Of a stretch of 64,000 bases of DNA, positions 62,527 to 64,000 are shown one piece after another. A program made the position numbers and the translations under genes. The stretch is from Proteromonas lacertae (taxonomy: Eukaryota; Sar; Bigyra; Opalinata; Proteromonadidae), in contig NGBS01000031.1 in NCBI GenBank assembly GCA_002245135.1, positions 18,872-82,871 on the forward strand. The letters are read 5' to 3'. The stretch's first letter is position 1; each line of letters starts with the position of its first letter. Below the pieces are notes generated by a model. That model did no database searches and was not told where the DNA came from. It saw nothing but the letters and a program-made list of their open reading frames with translations.

Positions 62527-63079
62527 TTTTAAATTTTGTTTCTAACATTTTTGCTCTTTTTTCTCCTTTTAATGAATTAAAATTTGTTGCTTGCACAAAC
62601 GATTTGTTATTTACTATGATATCAACTAAAAACAAAATTGCATGATAACCGCATCTTACACTATCAACTCTTTGATTTTTCACTCTGTTTATTTTAATCT
62701 TATATTCATCATTAGGATATTTTTTTAATTTTGTTAAATCTTTATAAAACTTTGTTATTTGTTTTGGTTTATCTCCAAAACTATCATAGTACATTATCCT
62801 CCTAGTATTATTGTTAACACATAAACTAACCCAATGACCTATTTTACTTACAGGATCTTTAGTTGTATTAGTACAAAGTATTACACACCAAACATCATCA
62901 TTTTTATATAGCTGACCTATTTTGCTAAGTTCATCCCATAGTATAACACCTTTAAAATATTTTAGTAGTCTAGGAAACATTTTTTTAATGATCTTTTCAA
63001 TATCAAAATTTGAGAGTGCATCTTCTTTATGTAAATCACCTGTACCTATATAGTCATTTGTGATATATCTTTTAAACAT
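62519..63079 (-). CDS. Adenovirus-type cysteine protease (capsid maturation)
   Basis: A 186-residue Ulp1/adenain-family protease. All expected active-site residues are visible: His82 in 'GHWVSL', Asp99 in 'YYDSFG', the oxyanion Gln136 in 'NQRVDS' and Cys143 in 'RCGYHA'. In adenoviruses and Polintons this enzyme trims capsid and core proteins during maturation. The 3' end overlaps the end of the large rightward gene by eight bases, a tight convergent arrangement typical of compact viral genomes. Confidence 0.9.
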   Translation of the reverse strand: MFKRYITNDYIGTGDLHKEDALSNFDIEKIIKKMFPRLLKYFKGVILWDELSKIGQLYKNDDVWCVILCTNTTKDPVSKIGHWVSLCVNNNTRRIMYYDSFGDKPKQITKFYKDLTKLKKYPNDEYKIKINRVKNQRVDSVRCGYHAILFLVDIIVNNKSFVQATNFNSLKGEKRAKMLETKFKTI

Positions 63080-63173
63080 TATATAATTAATAACTATAAG
63101 AATTTATTGAATATCAATTCATTTGATAAATTCTTAACGTTTTTAATATATATATATTTATGTTATTTAATTA
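63080..63173. promoter_or_regulatory. Divergent spacer, protease / small basic genes
   Basis: A 94-base A/T-rich spacer between outward-facing starts, with a TATATATATA run at about 63148. It is probably a shared promoter of the element. Confidence 0.35.
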
Positions 63174-63368
63174 ATGGGTAAGTTTAAAGATTGGTTAAAA
63201 AAATCTAAAATTCTATCTAGCGCAGCTAGTTTAATACCTTTTGCTGGACCAGCTATTAGTAACCAGTATAGAGAATATGGGGATATGGTAAGAGAAGACG
63301 TAGAGGTAGGGTTGCAAGACATAGAGTTACTAGAATGTCACAATTTACACCTGATGGTAGATTCTTAG
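63174..63368 (+). CDS. Small element protein, minor capsid or core type
   Basis: A 64-residue frame opening 'MGKFKDWLKKSKILSSAAS' followed by a hydrophobic, Pro/Gly-containing segment. This short amphipathic start is the kind seen in membrane-active or core minor proteins of Polintons and adeno-like viruses. The assignment is by composition and position only. Confidence 0.5.
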   Translation: MGKFKDWLKKSKILSSAASLIPFAGPAISNQYREYGDMVREDVEVGLQDIELLECHNLHLMVDS

Positions 63369-63667
63369 GTGATACTTCATCTATGACTGGTGGTGGAACT
63401 GTTAAGTTTAGGACAAAATCTGGTAAAGTTGTTTCATTTCATACTAGAAAACGGAAGGGAGCTGGTTTAGGTAGTTTGTTTAAGAAAGGATGGAATAAAA
63501 TAAGAAAAATAGCTACAAAAGACAATATTACAAGAGGTATTCAGAAAGCTAAAGAGATAAATAACACTTTAAAAGATAAGAAATATATTAGTGATATATC
63601 AGGTAAAGTAGGTACTGTAGCTAATACTCTTGGTTTAAGTAAAATTGGTGATATAGCAATAAGATAA
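63335..63667 (+). CDS. Small basic element protein
   Basis: A 110-residue, Lys/Gly-rich frame with 'GGTVKFRTKSGKVVSF' and 'GLGSLFKKGWNKIRKI', an amphipathic basic helix similar in style to adenovirus pVI/pX-like proteins. It overlaps the end of the preceding small gene. DNA condensation or membrane activity is plausible; the family is not proven. Confidence 0.5.
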   Translation: MSQFTPDGRFLGDTSSMTGGGTVKFRTKSGKVVSFHTRKRKGAGLGSLFKKGWNKIRKIATKDNITRGIQKAKEINNTLKDKKYISDISGKVGTVANTLGLSKIGDIAIR

Positions 63668-63758
63668 GTTCCACTGCTAGTAATTATGGTTATGGAAAAC
63701 GTAGAAGAAGACATAGGGGAGGTAAAAGATTTGGACAAAATGGTGGACTTAGATTACA

Positions 63759-63950
63759 ATGAATGGTGGTAGTAAAATACGTAGTATAGCTATTACTAAA
63801 CCTCCTAGCAATAGGCCTATTTTAAATGGATTAGCTAAACCTTGTGGATTTAACCATAGAGGTTTATACAATCCACAAAACAGTTTACAAAAGCTTTTTA
63901 GCTTACAAGTTAACAACATAAACTTTGTTATTGATTTTATTATTCATTGA
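63759..63950 (+). CDS. Short element open frame, possibly partial
   Basis: A 63-residue frame near the right edge with no recognised motif and mixed polar and hydrophobic composition. The bases just before it are rich in Arg and Gly codons. It may be part of another small basic protein rather than a gene of its own. Confidence 0.3.
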   Translation: MNGGSKIRSIAITKPPSNRPILNGLAKPCGFNHRGLYNPQNSLQKLFSLQVNNINFVIDFIIH

Positions 63951-64000
63951 TAATTCTTATTGTTTTTTTATATATTTAATAATAACATAATGTATAACAA

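Larger units (their letters stand above)
54241..64000. mobile_element. Polinton/Maverick-type virus-like element (left part; continues off the right edge)
   Basis: From about 54.24 kb the DNA changes character: hairpin-rich noncoding sequence, then intronless genes on both strands. The gene set is diagnostic of Polintons: A32/FtsK-like packaging ATPase, double-jelly-roll major capsid protein, penton and adenovirus-type protease, plus small basic proteins. Protein-primed DNA polymerase, integrase and the right terminal repeat are not in the window and would be expected to the right. The exact left end is uncertain because the other terminal repeat is not visible. The main structural genes are open over their whole length, so the copy looks young and largely whole, with perhaps one or two breaks among the small basic genes. 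It adjoins the broken 5' end of a host kinase gene. Confidence 0.85.

Noticed and set aside
62526-62560. Overlap of the large element gene and the protease as a fusion
   Set aside because: They are on opposite strands and overlap only by eight bases at their stop codons, a normal convergent arrangement.

Overview
The window is nuclear DNA from an AT-rich, gene-dense, intron-bearing unicellular eukaryote that I cannot place in a lineage. Genes lie tens to a few hundred bases apart on both strands. I traced about 56 introns by frame continuity: they are 26-52 nt long, and nearly all start GTAT and end TAG. All three standard stop codons are used. Eukaryotic hallmark genes (kinesin, nuclear ARP6, SCAPER, SLX9, an ER elongase, a mitochondrial-type enoyl reductase, a U-box protein) fit a free-living or host-associated protist with mitochondria or a related organelle.

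Layout. 1-11698 (+): most of a giant class C (GABA-B-like) receptor with at least nine tandem Venus-flytrap modules before one 7TM domain. 11828-36808 (-): one enormous N-terminal-motor kinesin, about 8280 residues, nearly all coiled coil. 37035-39913 (+): SCAPER-like protein. 40045-40891 (-): ELO fatty-acid elongase, convergent with SCAPER. 41223-41760 (+): small SLX9-like protein. 41878-42779 (-): armadillo protein with a possible myristoylation site. 42866-46604 (-): TPR-like/acidic/five-IQ/LRR protein. 46734-48156 (+): ARP6. 48248-50232 (-): helical-repeat protein with a C-terminal U-box. 50300-51463 (-): MECR-type enoyl reductase. 51581-52573 (-): unrecognised 297-residue protein. 52658-54211 (-): protein kinase-TPR gene that has lost its glycine loop.

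From about 54.24 kb to the right edge lies a Polinton/Maverick-type virus-like element. It starts with hairpin-rich noncoding DNA and then carries intronless genes: a Cys-rich protein, an unknown protein, the packaging ATPase, the double-jelly-roll major capsid protein, the penton, a large unknown protein, an adenovirus-type protease and small basic proteins. Its polymerase, integrase and right end are not in the window. The broken 5' end of the kinase gene sits at its left edge.

Several host genes (receptor, kinesin, ARP6, U-box) carry isolated one- or two-base frame breaks at short A runs or AT repeats. The totals only work out if each is a small indel, so assembly error is the first explanation. 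The most unusual items are the multi-flytrap receptor and the giant kinesin.
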